Source: Amoebidium appalachense
Taxonomy: Eukaryota > Ichthyosporea
Assembly: GCA_963693365.1 (NCBI GenBank)
Contig: CAVNZM010000004.1
Coordinates: 6,076,001 to 6,140,000, forward strand
Reading direction: 5' to 3'
Length of the DNA stretch: 64,000 nt
The notes below the pieces were generated by a model that saw only the letters and a program-made list of their open reading frames with translations, was not told where the DNA came from and did not search any database. Positions within the stretch are counted from its first letter, which is position 1; each line of letters starts with the position of its first letter. Position numbers and translations under genes: made by a program. Shown here one piece after another: positions 1 through 32,079 of the stretch.

Positions 1-995
1 TTAAAAGCGTTAAAAAGGCATTTATGCACACCAACAATAACTGACAACGGGATATTTAACTGACACCCCGGAGCTGGCGCAACCAAGACCAACCCAGATA
101 TGCTTTGAACAAGAAATAAAGAAGAAGTATGATTGAGTCCAATGGTGCTATATGTAGGTGAATTGTTAGAGCATCACAAGATATCCGATGATATGATGTC
201 CTAATACTAATAGAGATGTGTAGTTATATATTATGTTACTCGGGCCAAAGAAGAATGCTATATCACCGGACCATATTTACATCAGAGGCGCAAAAGTTAC
301 TGCGATACATGTTTTTTTACGGGAAAAGTTACTTGCGAGCCCTTTCATTTAAATTGCAGCACGGCTATCTATCACTAGTTATATCTCTGTACACCGGAAA
401 ATGAACAGCACCAGCAATGATGAACGCCCCGAGAGAGCAACCAATTTCATAAATTTACGAACTTGAGTCATATCACATATACTCCGTACTTTCATATTGA
501 TAAACAACATTAGTTCGAGAAGCTTTTGTAAGTGCGAGGGATAGGGGATATAATAATTCCGCATCATAGGGGGTGGTTGTAGGAAGAGAATGTTTTGTGT
601 GTGTGTGTAGTTTTAGTGTTTGGGTAGAAATGTACAGTATAGCATCAATAATTGATGGAAAAACATCAGAAAAATACAAGGACAACGGATTAATAAGCTG
701 AACAAAAAATTCGATTATAAAATAGACAAAGTTTCAAGGCACACATACGGGACATTATAAGAGCCCAGTCCCATGTGGTAGAGCTGATGACCATGTACAG
801 AAAGTCTCGCAAGTCAGCGAAAAAGGAACAATTCACATGAAACCACCAATATTTCAAGTAAACATATCCTTCCCATTGCAACCGATCGCCGAAAGCAACT
901 TGCAGACATTTTAAGTCCGAAAGCAACTTGCAGACATTTTAAACCCCGTCGCCGTGAAAATTCACGCGTGATCTCTGGTGTCGACGTCCTTCGTG
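1..995. other. Intergenic, 3' flank of the bZIP gene
   Basis: AT-rich DNA with only short open frames that resemble nothing I know. It lies downstream of the bZIP stop codon, so part of it should be that gene's 3' UTR. The one clear structure is a direct repeat at 889-914 and 917-942. No RNA gene was recognised. Confidence 0.5.
889..942. repeat. 26-bp direct repeat, two copies
   Basis: Positions 889-914 and 917-942 carry the same 26 bases, containing AAGCAACTTGCAGACATT, with a 28-bp period. It lies just past the bZIP stop codon, so it may be transcribed as 3' UTR. Confidence 0.85.
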
Positions 996-1254
996 CTAAT
1001 TGGTCAATCTATTGCCACGTGGTTGCTGGGGATTCTCATACTGCTGCAGGCGGGCGTTAAGGCGGTGCACTTCCTTCATCAGATCGGCATTCGCTTTGGT
1101 CAGATCGTCGATCTGATTTTGAAGCGCCCGGATTAGGTGGCGGCGACGGTATCGGCACCTGTGTGTGTGTGGAGGAAAAGAGGATAAGCAAGATGATATG
1201 TACCTTTCCCAAAAAAGACACCGGGTTTTGTTTTGGGATTCGATATTTTCGTGA

Positions 1255-1299
<45 letters not shown>

Positions 1300-1451
1300 A
1301 AAAAAAAAAAGTTTTATGCACCAACCACGTCCGATCAGCCGGCCTCTCTGCCGCACTCAAGACACACGTTGGGACCACTGCCCTTGTTTTGGTCTCTGTT
1401 TTCACACTCCTTTTCATCTACATACATTACAGAATAACTTCGTAGTAGAAG

Positions 1452-1496
<45 letters not shown>

Positions 1497-3246
1497 AAAA
1501 ACAAAAACAAAAAAAAACAAAAACAAAAAAAAAACAACAACAAACAAGAACACACACACACACACACACACACACCTTGCAGCCGCCTCTCTGTTCTTCA
1601 ACCTCTTCAACTGTTGTCTATGACGGGTGTCCAGTGGGTCCATAGGGCCCCTCCCCGGCCCCCACCTTACCATATGGAGCACCCTCTGCCACTCCTCCCC
1701 CAGCCCAAGCATGCTTGGGTCAAAGTCCCCCCCTTCACGCCGACCCCCCATCCCATCATCATCACTCGAGTCATCCGAATCGTCGCTATCCATAGACCCC
1801 TCTCCAACCCGAAATTTCGTGCGCGAAGAATTTCTCGAATCGAGCATCCCCACGGCGGCATGTCCCTCGGCGGTGGGATCGATGTTGCTCACTTCCGATC
1901 GGCTGCGCTTTCGGATCACGTTGAGATCATCGTAGTCATTGGCCAAGACTGAAGACGGGCGCTGATTGGCGTTTGCGATCGAATCGGCGCGATTGGATCC
2001 TAATCGGCTCGATTCCCTTGTTTCATACTGTTTCTGATTGGTTGGAAAACTGGCCCGCCTGGGTGGCTGGTGTTGGGGAAGGCCGCTGTTGTTAATATCG
2101 GCCGACTGCGACGAAATTCGTCTTGAATCCCCCCGTGATTGCCCGCCTTGGCCCTCATGCTTGCCCATTGTCGCGTACCATGAAGGGGGGATCCGTCGAA
2201 TGTCTCTCCGGCCGGTTTGGTGACGGTGAGCTGGAGGAGGAATCTATGCTCTGGGCGGATGACGTAACGGAAGCAATCACATTCCGGCTCCCTAGACTGG
2301 TCGGGCTGGGGTAGGCCGGGCCCAAGTTGGCTACGTGGACGGATACGTCATTGGGTGAGATCATGCCCATGCCCATGTCCCCGCCGGAAGATTTCTGTCT
2401 TGAGCCCCCCTTTGCCACCGAGGAAGGAGTTTTTGGATTCCCCCCCGGGACGCAGCCGTTGTTCCACGCCTCTAGGGAGGGCGATTGCGCCAGCTGTGGT
2501 CGGTGGTTGAAGGAGGGTGCGACGGGTGTCTTGATGCCCAAATTTAGCGCATATGAGTCTAAAGATAGCGCCCGGCTGCGGCCGATGAATGCCCTCACCT
2601 CGGCCTGGGCCCTCTGTGCCGCCACCTCGGGATCTTCATCCGCATTCCTTGTATTCCTTTTTGCTGTGCTCTTTCGTGGTTCCAGCTTATTGGCCGGCGG
2701 CGCGGATTTGGACTTGGGGGCGGGTTGCTCGGATTGGCGTTCAGATGGGGGTGAAACGGGGGTTTGGATTTGTGACGTCACTCGGTGTGGCTCGGAGCAC
2801 GTGGACATGTGCGAGAGTTCATCGTTACTGTCCTCCCTGCAAGGCCATGTGATTGGTCAGTTAAAATAGTTAAAATAGCAATGGAAGGGGGATGACTGGG
2901 CGCATTAACGGCATCACCAAGACGCAGATCTACCCACTATGTCTTTGAATATCTCTCCGGCGACACACGCGTTTTATTCTCGTGCGTAGTGTGGTGTGGT
3001 ATCTATGTGCGGGCATCATGAGAACACACTTGTATATGTATGTGTGGTGCACGTGTGTGTGTGCCCGCGCGCGTGCATGTAGTGAGTACTTACTGCATGG
3101 AGACTGGGGTTGTGTCAGCCTGGTGGTAGCTGAGGGAGTCATGTCCAGGGTTGTGTGTGTCTGGCTTGGATTTGCTCTCGTGTAGGGCAACACTTAGCTG
3201 CTTGCGGTGCAGCTCTGCCACCCTGTGTGTGTGTACGTGTGTGTGT

Positions 3247-3282
<36 letters not shown>

Positions 3283-4090
3283 GTATGGTATCCATTGGTT
3301 TGTCAGCACATGCAAGCGAAAAAACCAAAAGTTTGCAATTGAGAGGAGAAAACTTTTGTGCAGACGGGAGGAAGGAGAGAGGGCAGGCACGATCATCCAG
3401 TGAAGAGTTCACGTGGATCCTTCGTACCATTTCCCTCCCGTCGCCTTCTCTTCTTGTCTTTCTTTCTTTTTGAGAGGCCAAACCCGGGTGGAAGCGGTTG
3501 CCGATGGAAAGGGAGTGGGGAAGGGGGGAAGGGGTCATTGTATGTGATCTCAGGGTGTGAGCGGCCTGTGTGGGGGCTGGGGGGTAACGTACTGGTTTGA
3601 TGAGAGGTGGGCCAGCAGCTCAAATAGCTGGCTGGAGGCATGATGGCTGAGCTTGGGCCCGTCACTACCCGCTGCAAGGGTAACCGTGAGAGTCTGGTTA
3701 TGCGGGGAAGGTGATTTGTGTTTGGGTGGATGGGTGGGGGTTAAGGACCTTGAAAGGAATTTAAAGAGCAACCCTTAATATATTTCCTTGAAATGATTCC
3801 CAAACTATCAAACCCATTCGTTTCCATCTTGCCTTTCAGTCCCCCATCCCTCTAACCCCTTTTCGCATTTTCTCACCCTTCTTTCCCCTCTCACATTAGT
3901 TCTTTTCCTCCTAGTTTTTTGCCACTATATACTAGTGATTGTGGTGTTTTCATAGTCAAATAGTTATTTATATTCATATTTCATTTATATTCATGAAGTT
4001 CATATTTAGATAGTTACCTCTGCCAATCCAGTCATCCAGACCGTCCAGCTCGGCCACAGGGATCTGCATGTACGTGTCCACATCAGCCAT
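996..4090 (-). CDS. bZIP transcription factor, 5 coding exons, one frame break
   Basis: Predicted nuclear DNA-binding protein of about 565 residues. Coding exons in transcript order: 4018-4090, 3589-3671, 3094-3212, 1576-2836, 996-1158. The ATG at 4090 lies 28 bases inside an exon with acceptor TTTTTTGCAG, so a 5' UTR intron is likely. The protein opens MADVDTYMQIPVAEL, is Ser/Pro/Asp-rich in the middle with acidic stretches (DSDDSDDSSDDDG), and ends with the bZIP domain. The basic region KNREAAARCRYRRR has the N-x7-R signature and is split by the last intron (donor within AAG|GTGTGT, acceptor CACACAG). The zipper heptads follow (IRALQNQIDDL, LMKEVHRLNARL), then a short tail. The acceptor of exon 3 is the least certain border. 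Exon 4 holds one base too many: the upstream and bZIP frames differ by +1, and a C6 run (2185-2190) is the likely place. An unseen small intron is the alternative. The bZIP subfamily was not determined. Confidence 0.8.
1257..1310. repeat. Poly-C/poly-A compound tract
   Basis: About 33 C followed directly by about 21 A, inside the last bZIP intron. A second, similar C-then-A tract lies at about 1452-1500 in the same intron. The order C then A recurs across the window. Confidence 0.9.
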
Positions 4091-4770
4091 CCTGTCGCAC
4101 TGCGGGAATGTCCGCCTGCTGCAAAAAAAAAAGTGCATGCACTGTAAGCAACTACTTTGACCACCCTGTCTCCCACTGCTATCCTTTCCGAATATATGTT
4201 GTGGTTGTGGTGCACCTTTAGAGATGTGTGTTGTGGTTGCTAGCGAGTTCCTTTCAGTCCCGTTGTGCTATGCACATTTTGTTTTGTTATGAAGCCCACA
4301 ATAATGAGGGAGTTTTTGTGAATGAATCAATAGGTGTGTTGTGTTGTGTGTACTTCCGTGTTCATGTCCATGAGGGCGCGCGCGTGTGTGTGTGGTTGTG
4401 TGTATGCGCGCGCGCTCACGGACGCACAGCCGGTGTGTTTGTGAACACGTCCACGTTCATTAGTTTGCTGAGGAATACTTGAACATAAGAAACAGTGAAG
4501 TCGTGACCTATGTCATATGAGACAGCCTCTCCAGTGCACGACTATGGTTCTAAGTAGGTTCTTAATGAATATGAATCCCATTCAAGTCTGCTGGCACAAC
4601 CAACCTCTGTATATTAAAAAAGAAGAGGACTACGTTGTTTCTGTAATTCCAACACACTCAGCGGGCACAGTGTGTCGGTGTGCTGCCTGAAAAAAACGAC
4701 TAGTCTACCTACAAGGTACTCTAGCAACAGAAATAAGAAAGGAGCTGGACACACTGCGTGCAACTACATG

Positions 4771-4816
4771 ATAGGGTTTATACGACGGAAGCTATAGGGT
4801 TTATACGACGGAAGCT
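4771..4816. repeat. 23-bp perfect tandem duplication
   Basis: Positions 4771-4793 and 4794-4816 are identical and directly adjacent (core TAGGGTTTATACGACGGAAG). It sits upstream of the bZIP gene. Confidence 0.9.
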
Positions 4817-6653
4817 GAGTGACTATTCATACGTTTTCTTGCTGCTGCTGTCCGCTGTTTGGCTCTTAGGTGCTTCACTTCATACTACTGTGCTACTAGT
4901 GGCACGAGCTGTTACTATCATTGTGGTGTACCTTTCAGAGAAGCTTCCACCTAATGCCATTTGCAGGCCGATTGTATCCTGCCAATACTCGGTAATTGAT
5001 TCAACCACACAGACGCGAGCAATTATCGAAGCCAAAGTTTTGCATCCGCTCTGGCAACTTTGTTGTGACATATGTATCGGGTCAGTGTGAGCAAGGCCTG
5101 GAGAGGGGACATACTGTTCTTGGGGCGAGGTCATGCTGTAGGTGTACTATCAGGGCGTGGGGTATCGACCCACGGCATCTCTCTCATTCCTACAATTAGC
5201 CTGCACACGTTTTTTAGAGGTCTCCAGGGTCTTTTTGCTGGGAGACGCGGGCACGCACCATTTAGTTCCTCGGCAACTGCAACGGAATAACATTGACAGA
5301 GAGCACAGTCAGTCGAATGGGATAAGGCCAAAAGGGTTTTGGTGAGGAGTTGGTGATGATGATGGCTGTTGCGGGGACTCTAGGGAGGAAATTTAGTGCA
5401 CCAATCGGCAAAAACAAGATGTGCCAAGATACTTACTGATTGGTGGAGATCTAATGCTAAATATTAGCGGCAATGTAACCTCTACCAAAATGCGTTTTAA
5501 TTGGCTCTCTGAGTGCACTTCATACTAGATGTCGTCACACCAAACTATCCGGAGTTTCCTATATGGTCAATATCACGGATAAACAAAGGAGAAGCAACCG
5601 TGAAATATGTTCATCTTGATCGGTGCATCATGCATGAATCAAATGTCTGATAATAGAGCATTTTCCTTAGAAAGGCTCATATATATCTGCTTTTGTAAAC
5701 AGCTGTGCAAATAAAAGAATAAATTTGCTGGTCATAGAATGGTTTTAGGTTTTATGGTCTTTTTACACACCGTGAACTGTTGAACGTGTGCCAAGTTGAA
5801 AATAGCCGCTAGCAAGTTGAAGGGACTCCTGCTCAAGGGAGACGCTAGGGAATTTGGGATTGGATTCTTTTCTAACCACTCAAATATCCGGTGAGCTGTA
5901 GGCCAATGGGTATGGCCTGTTACTTTCGTCTGCCCTGAATCAGCTGAATCTGCCCGGCCGATTCTGGCCACGGTTTGACCACAATAAAAACCATGATTCA
6001 ATAATATAGCGCATGGAAATCGATACAAACTGATGTTAATAAAGAATTCGCTTGTAAAAAAGCACCTACATAACCATAAGCTTTCAAGTATTTATATCTG
6101 AAAGCATGCGAATATCTCTGCCCGTGAGATCTTGATATGATATGATGATACAAGAATCTACATTGTAACAAGATAACTTGTGCAGCGATTTCATTGGCTT
6201 GTTAGTTTCTGGCGGAATTTTGAGAATTCCTCAGAGTCGTTGTGAGAAGTTGAACAAGCAAATCATTGCTGCACTGCCGACGTGCATGTCGCCGGCGGTG
6301 CATGCGCACGGGGCGCTCAGTTGAGTCACCGGCGAGTGGAACATCCACATCGGTACCGGCCCCAGCTGGCGCTGCCAAGTCACGGGGTGTTTGATGCTTG
6401 TTAAAAAATCATGTGGACCTATGTATACATACAGTTGTACGAGGTTTGGGACCCAAAGTGTCATAATATGCATATTAAAGGGGGGGAATGTGCTGTTTAT
6501 TAACGACATATTGGCAGGCTGTGATGAGTTAAAATAAGATACTGGCAGCCGAATGCGGGGCTCCCGTCTGCTAAAAAGGGGCTAGAGGCCATGCCCCTCT
6601 CGCAAAAAACGTTTTTATGCATGTGCTTGTGTTGAAGTGCGTGCTGTGTGTCA

Positions 6654-6655
<2 letters not shown>

Positions 6656-6724
<69 letters not shown>

Positions 6725-8061
6725 CGTGTCACAATAACGGTGCGTGCACGCGTGTGTAGTCTATTAGATCTACGGTGTGTGTGGGTGGGCGGTGTGTATA
6801 TGGGTGTATATCATGGTGTGTGTCTGGTGTGCACGTGTGTGTGTGCGCGCGTGTGTGTGATTTAATTGCGTGTGTGCGTGTGTGTGTGTGTGCACGTGTG
6901 TGTGCATCTTGGTGTGTGTGTGTGTGCGTGTGTGACTGTGTGTGTGTGTGTGCACGAGAAAGAGATTGAGGGTGTGTGTGTGTGTGTGTATGTGTATGTG
7001 TTTGTGTTTCTGCCGGTGCGTCCTTTTTTTTTTTTTTTTTTTCTTTTTTGGGGGGGGGGGGGGGGGGGGGGGGAGGGGGGAAGGGTGTTGATAAACACTC
7101 TTCCCACGGCAAGTTGGGACACTGAAAGAGTTTCTTTGTAGATGGGTGGCCATATTATGGTTTTAGACACATGACCAAAACAAAAATTGCAGGATGGGGG
7201 TTCCACCCTAGTGGTACGGTGTGGGCATGTTTCATCCACAACGCAGGCAGGCTCGGAGAAAAAGACGTGGGTATGGTTGACTCCCCTACCTTGGGGGGAA
7301 AATTTAATCACCATATGCCCATTTCCAGAAGGACACTGCACCACCTGCAAGCAATTGAAAACTGTCAGCATGTGTGTTTGTTTTGCACATTCAGTGTGTG
7401 TGTGTGTGTGTTGAGTGGATGTGTGTGCAGATTGTGTATGTGTGTGTGTATGTGTGTGTGACTGTGCTTGTGCGGAGTGTGCGTGTATGGGTTGTGTGCT
7501 TGTTATTGTGTGTGTATGTGGGTGGGTTTGTGTGCGTATGTACACGTGTGCAGATGCTTTTGCCTATAAAAGCAACGTGTGCGTTATGTGCGTGCCAGCA
7601 GACAAGTGTGTGAGCAAGCTTTGCTTGCACGTGTTTATGACTTGTCAACATTCAAGTGTGTGCGTATGTGTGCACACGTGTGTGCTTGTGTGTGTGTTTG
7701 TGTTTGTGGGTGTGGGTGTGCGATGTGTGTCTGTGTTTTTCTTTTTGGTTCGTGGTGTTTGTGGTATTCTGTTAATGCTTATGCTTGCCCATGTGTACGC
7801 GTGTCATGCACGTTTGTGTATGAGTGTGCATGCGTGTGTGTATGAGTGTGCATGTGTGTGTGTCTGTGTGTGTCACGGTGTGTGTATGTGTGTGTGTGTG
7901 TGTGAACGAGCGTGTGCACGTGTGCGGATCTGGTTGCCTGCACGTGTGTGTATGTGTGCATGGTGCGCATGTGCGTCGTGTAAATGTTTGCCCATGTGCG
8001 CGCGTTTCAGTCATGCACGTGTGTGTATGTGTGTGCAGACGTGTGTGTCTCTTTGTGTGTA

Positions 8062-8114
<53 letters not shown>

Positions 8115-8240
8115 TGCATGTGCACGTGTCAATGTTTGCCCATGTGCGCGCCTTTCAGTCATGCACGTGTGTGTATGTGTGTCCAGGCGTGTGTGTCTCT
8201 TTGTGTGTGTATGTCACTGTGTGTGTGTGTGTGTGTGTTA
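6656..8240. repeat. GT/TG microsatellite cluster with an internal duplication
   Basis: Long (GT)n runs, for example 6657-6720 and 8062-8112, embedded in GT-rich degenerate sequence, plus a T-then-G tract at 7023-7074. Within it a segment of about 80 bp (7980-8060) recurs with a few mismatches at 8127-8208, both copies starting near ATGTTTGCCCATGTGCGC. Confidence 0.85.
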
Positions 8241-9159
8241 TGAGATGGGCCGCCTTAACTTACAACCAACTCAGTTACTGGCTCAGTGACTGCACCTACT
8301 ACACTCGTACATGTGCACGCGAAATGATGCGCGAGGTATCCTTAACTGAATAATAATACAGTACATGCGGTGGCGCCATCCGTGACTAGCGCAGCTCGTT
8401 TGACTTAGTACCATTGGGACGGTTCAAGAGTCATGATCAACGGGGCTCAGCCCCAGGCCCCTTCTATCTGCCTAGCCTAGGCCCTGCTCTCAGTTCGATT
8501 TCTGTGCCGGCCAGGAAGCTTCGAGAGCCTCTGTGGATGAGATGTATAGTATGTGTATACCTCAGGGACTCAGATTAGAGGCTGATACTCTCATGTTGCA
8601 TTATCAGTTTTCAAGTTGCTGGAGTTCTGGAAGGATCATGCATGTGCCATAAGATCATGAATGAGATAGCCGGCCAGATCTGGAGTGGACGAGTCTCTTT
8701 TTCCTAGTTTGTAGGCCTTTTGAAATGAGGCCTCTTGATCGATATCACTCTTGCATGAGTATCATAGAGGCTACGTGTACGCATGCACGTTGAACTTCTT
8801 CATATACTACCATAAACGAGGCCTAAGGCTTGTACTTGTGACTGCATGCATGCGTGCATGCAACCTGTGCAACTTACTGTCAGCCCCGGCACCTTTTACA
8901 TTGTCAAGCAAGGCGTTGCCAAATGCAAATTCTGCGGGGCAAAAAAACGTTCAAATTGGTGTGCCCGTTCATGATTGATCATTCTAGCTCGTGCATGTCG
9001 TCACATGTTCAAGCCACGGTATGTATTGCATAGGAAATGTGCAAGAAATACACATGTCACGGTCAGGATCCCCATCAACCTCAGGCCGGAAGTTAGTTCT
9101 GTATATCATTTGCAGTGCTCGAGAATCTATGCCGCATGATATATCTCATTGACTTCTCT

Positions 9160-9297
9160 CTCTTAGCTAGAGAGCTCTCTCCGTACCTCTCCCTCCCTCC
9201 CCCCCCTCCCTCCCTCCCCCTCCCTCCCCCCCCCCCCCCCCCCTCTTTCTCTCTCTAGATCTCTCTCTCTCTCTCTTTCTCTCTCTCAGCTCTCTCC

Positions 9298-9347
<50 letters not shown>

Positions 9348-9692
9348 CTTTCTCTATCTCCCTCTCTCTCTCTCTCTCTCTCTCTCCCCTCACACATACA
9401 CACACACACACACACGTGCACACACACACACACTCTCTCTTTTGAGTCATCCCTCTCTCTCCCCCCCCTCTCTCTCGGATCCCCCCCCCCCTCTCCCTCT
9501 CTCTCTCCCTCCCCCCCCCTCCCCTTCTTTCTAGATCTCTGGTCTCTCGCTCTCCGTGCATGCGCATTCGAAGTTCTTTAGAGTCTCTCCTTCTCTCCCT
9601 CCCTCCCTCTCTTTCTCCGACTCTCTCTCTCTAGCTCTTCCTCTCTCCCTCTCTTCCCTCACTCACTCATTCACTCTCACCCACTCACTCTC

Positions 9693-9741
<49 letters not shown>

Positions 9742-9883
9742 TCTCTCTCGGCTCGAGTCTCTCTTGATATCAATAGCTATCTTTCTCTCCCTCCTCATCA
9801 GGCAGAGAGAGGCTCTCGAGCTCGCTCTCTTTCCGGCCCTCTCTCTCAAGTCTCTTTCTCTAGATCTCCCTCGCTCACAGCAG

Positions 9884-9945
<62 letters not shown>

Positions 9946-9995
9946 CCTTCATCCCCCCCTCCACCCCCCCCCCCCCCCCCCCCCCACACACACAC
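9160..9995. repeat. CT-rich microsatellite and poly-C region
   Basis: Mostly (CT)n and C runs: pure CT at about 9303-9343 and 9893-9940, poly-C at about 9694-9739. The + strand is almost entirely pyrimidine for 800 bp, a mirror-type polypurine/polypyrimidine tract able in principle to adopt triplex DNA. Confidence 0.85.
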
Positions 9996-10017
9996 ATAGC
10001 TCGAGCTCTCATGATCA

Positions 10018-10054
<37 letters not shown>

Positions 10055-10169
10055 CCCCCCTTCCCCCCGCCCGGCCCCTTCTGTCTCAGATCTAGCTAGA
10101 TCTCACTCACCCACTCGAAATTCAATATCCACTCTCACTCTGTCACACACGCAGTCACGCCTGCGCGCG

Positions 10170-10171
<2 letters not shown>

Positions 10172-10248
<77 letters not shown>
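10172..10248. repeat. (AC)n microsatellite
   Basis: About 38 uninterrupted AC units downstream of the COPG stop codon, close to the candidate poly(A) signal. Confidence 0.95.
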
Positions 10249-10250
<2 letters not shown>

Positions 10251-10286
10251 TTCTCTCTCTTTCTCTGCGACATGGTGTTGTGACAA

Positions 10287-10294
10287 TTTTATTG
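10287..10294 (-). terminator. Candidate poly(A) signal for COPG
   Basis: The minus strand reads CAATAAAA about 0.5 kb downstream of the COPG stop codon at 10799. It is the first canonical AATAAA I see downstream; no transcript data support it. Confidence 0.3.
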
Positions 10295-10798
10295 ATCAGT
10301 TATCCATATAGTCAATTATTATATCTGCCAACCAAGTAAACACACACAAGAAAACAGCAGCCGTGAGACCCCTTCCCCTTTCAAGAAACAAAACACGTTC
10401 TCCTCTCCACACACACAAAATTTATAGATATAGTCCAGTCCAATAAAAGAAAAGAAAAATGCATGCTCTTTTCTGTACAAGAAATAATATGGGGGGCAAG
10501 TGTCTGTTTTTGGTTGATGTGATGATATTGTACCTATACTCTCATCATTCTACTCTAGTCTAGTCTGTCGCATATGCATATGCCCCACCACTTGAACACC
10601 CCCACTCCGCATATACCGAAAAGAAAGGACGTGAGAGAGTTTCAAATCCTGTCACGTGTGGCTCCCTCCCTAACCAATCGCTATGGGCAATCTATGCCCA
10701 TCTTTCTTCTCTCTCTCCATGAACTATATATGAATGATTATCTCAGAACAACATAAACAGTAAACCTTGACACACATCACGAGTATAAAGGAATATGT

Positions 10799-30350
<19,552 letters not shown>

Positions 30351-30775
30351 TTTCGAAGCTTCTCTGCTACACACAGTTGCCGAGAGTGCCTAATAAAATG
30401 GGAGAAATAACTTATGAAAGGCAAAAAAGGGAGTGCACGTGCGTGAACGCGCCACTACCCCTGTTTGTATGCTCTCTCTCACCCTACACAGGCTCCTCTA
30501 TTCCTGACCACACACACTGACACTGGCGTCTTTCCCTCTGGAGCTTAGCCTAACAGCGTCACACTTCCAGGACAGAACTACTGTTAGGAGAACCAGTAAC
30601 AGCGTTTGCTGGTCTTTCTTTACAAAATTATGACACCAGCCTAAATGTATGGCCAGCCCTAAAACATGGGATTATAATCCTTCACCCAGCGAACTCGGAA
30701 CTTGGCAAACGCAGCTGCTCAGAGCTCGTTGCTATGCCTTCAATTTTTTTGGGTCACACGGCCCTGTACTTGTAG

Positions 30776-30807
30776 CCAATCAGACAGAAGCAGAACTAGC
30801 TATATAG
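30776..30807 (+). promoter_or_regulatory. CCAAT box and TATA-like element
   Basis: CCAATCAG at 30776-30783 and TATATAG at 30801-30807 lie 18 bp apart in the order expected for + strand transcription, about 450 bp upstream of the COPG start on the other strand. No convincing + strand gene follows directly, so they may serve COPG or an unrecognised transcript. Confidence 0.3.
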
Positions 30808-32029
30808 GGCAGGTGCTAGATTTCAGCAGGCAACCATTTCGGGTCGATCCAAGCCAGATCGCGATCGTGTCGTTCTCGACCCGGCCCGTGGCTGCTGGGT
30901 CGCCTGCAGTACTACTGTCTGTAGTCCCGGACCACGGCCCTCTGAAAAAGCGGACGCGGGCGCAGAGGTCACCCTTAATAAAAAATCTCGTCTGAAGTTT
31001 TTCAAAGGGTGTGCTTGTGTTCCGCAGGTGACAGCTACAGTTTCAGTGTAGCGACGCCTTATAATGAACCAAACCTGCTCTCAACATGTGGCACAATGGC
31101 ACAAACTCAGTCCAGCACCAGCCGTTGTGCACTCGCGATGGGCGATGTGGCAGACGTAAGAAAGTAGCACACAATTGCAACAACATAACGCTTATTATGA
31201 ACGGCACATCATCATAATAACCCCATAATCACACTTTTATGGTGGATCTTGTAGACCAACGTATATTCCTATTTTTTTTAAAAAATTTTTTATAATATGT
31301 TGGTGACTAGCTAGTTCAGAAATTACTTCGACAAATGACATAATAATAGAACCTGCAGCTGGAAATGACGTGTTCCATATGGCCCTTCTCTTCAATGTGA
31401 TGCTGAACGATTTGGTAACGGCATGCTATGAACACGATCTTTTTAATGATTCTTCTGCATGGTGAGGCATCACCACTGCACTGGACGAGCTGTTACTGGT
31501 GTTTCACCGAAAGCGGCCGTAACCAACCAGAATTGAAAAGAATGGTTCAAGTAGGTATACCTTGGCACAACGTAGTTCCCCTACTAAGACGTCTGCACAC
31601 ATGTATCGTCGTACCATTCCCGATGGACCAGAAAGACCACATTGTGCTGGTGTTCGGTTCTTGTTGGAATGTATTTCTACGATGGCCACTTTAACCAACT
31701 GGCAGCCCAGTGGCCACAGTCTTTACGCTGCTCCAAACTTTCCACAGATGTAGAAGCACACGACATACCTATGTTCATCATTTTAGAGCGCTGCCGCGTA
31801 AACATTATTTTAGAGCACTGCACGTAAACACGTCTGGGCCACTGCACAACGCACATGGCGAGGACAGAATACCAGCACATAAGTAACGCGTATGCGTGCA
31901 GAATACCACTGTTTATGTCGACATGTCGAACAATAAACAGACACGCCGGAACACACACACACACACACATTCACGCACACACAAGCACGCACGCACTCGA
32001 AGTATGTACGAAACGCGGCACGCCTGCTC

Positions 32030-32079
<50 letters not shown>

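Larger units (their letters stand above)
4119..10798. other. Gene-poor region between bZIP and COPG
   Basis: Upstream of the bZIP gene and downstream of COPG. It holds a 23-bp tandem duplication at 4771, unique AT-rich DNA at 5.3-6.5 kb with no recognisable protein, GT-rich DNA at 6.6-8.25 kb, unique DNA at 8.25-9.15 kb, and CT/C-rich DNA at 9.15-10.25 kb. The many open frames of Cys/Val or His/Thr at 6.6-8.3 kb are microsatellite translations. An open frame at 4758-5090 (+) with a hydrophobic stretch (VFLLLLSAVWLLGASL) is unassigned and is probably chance. Confidence 0.5.

Noticed and set aside
6617-8353. Long Cys/Val and His/Thr open frames, up to 312 codons
   Set aside because: They translate GT/CA repeats. 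The composition is two or three residues and no frame continues into unique sequence with sense.
9556-10283. Ser/Leu/Pro-rich open frames
   Set aside because: These are CT and C microsatellite translations, with equivalent frames on both strands.
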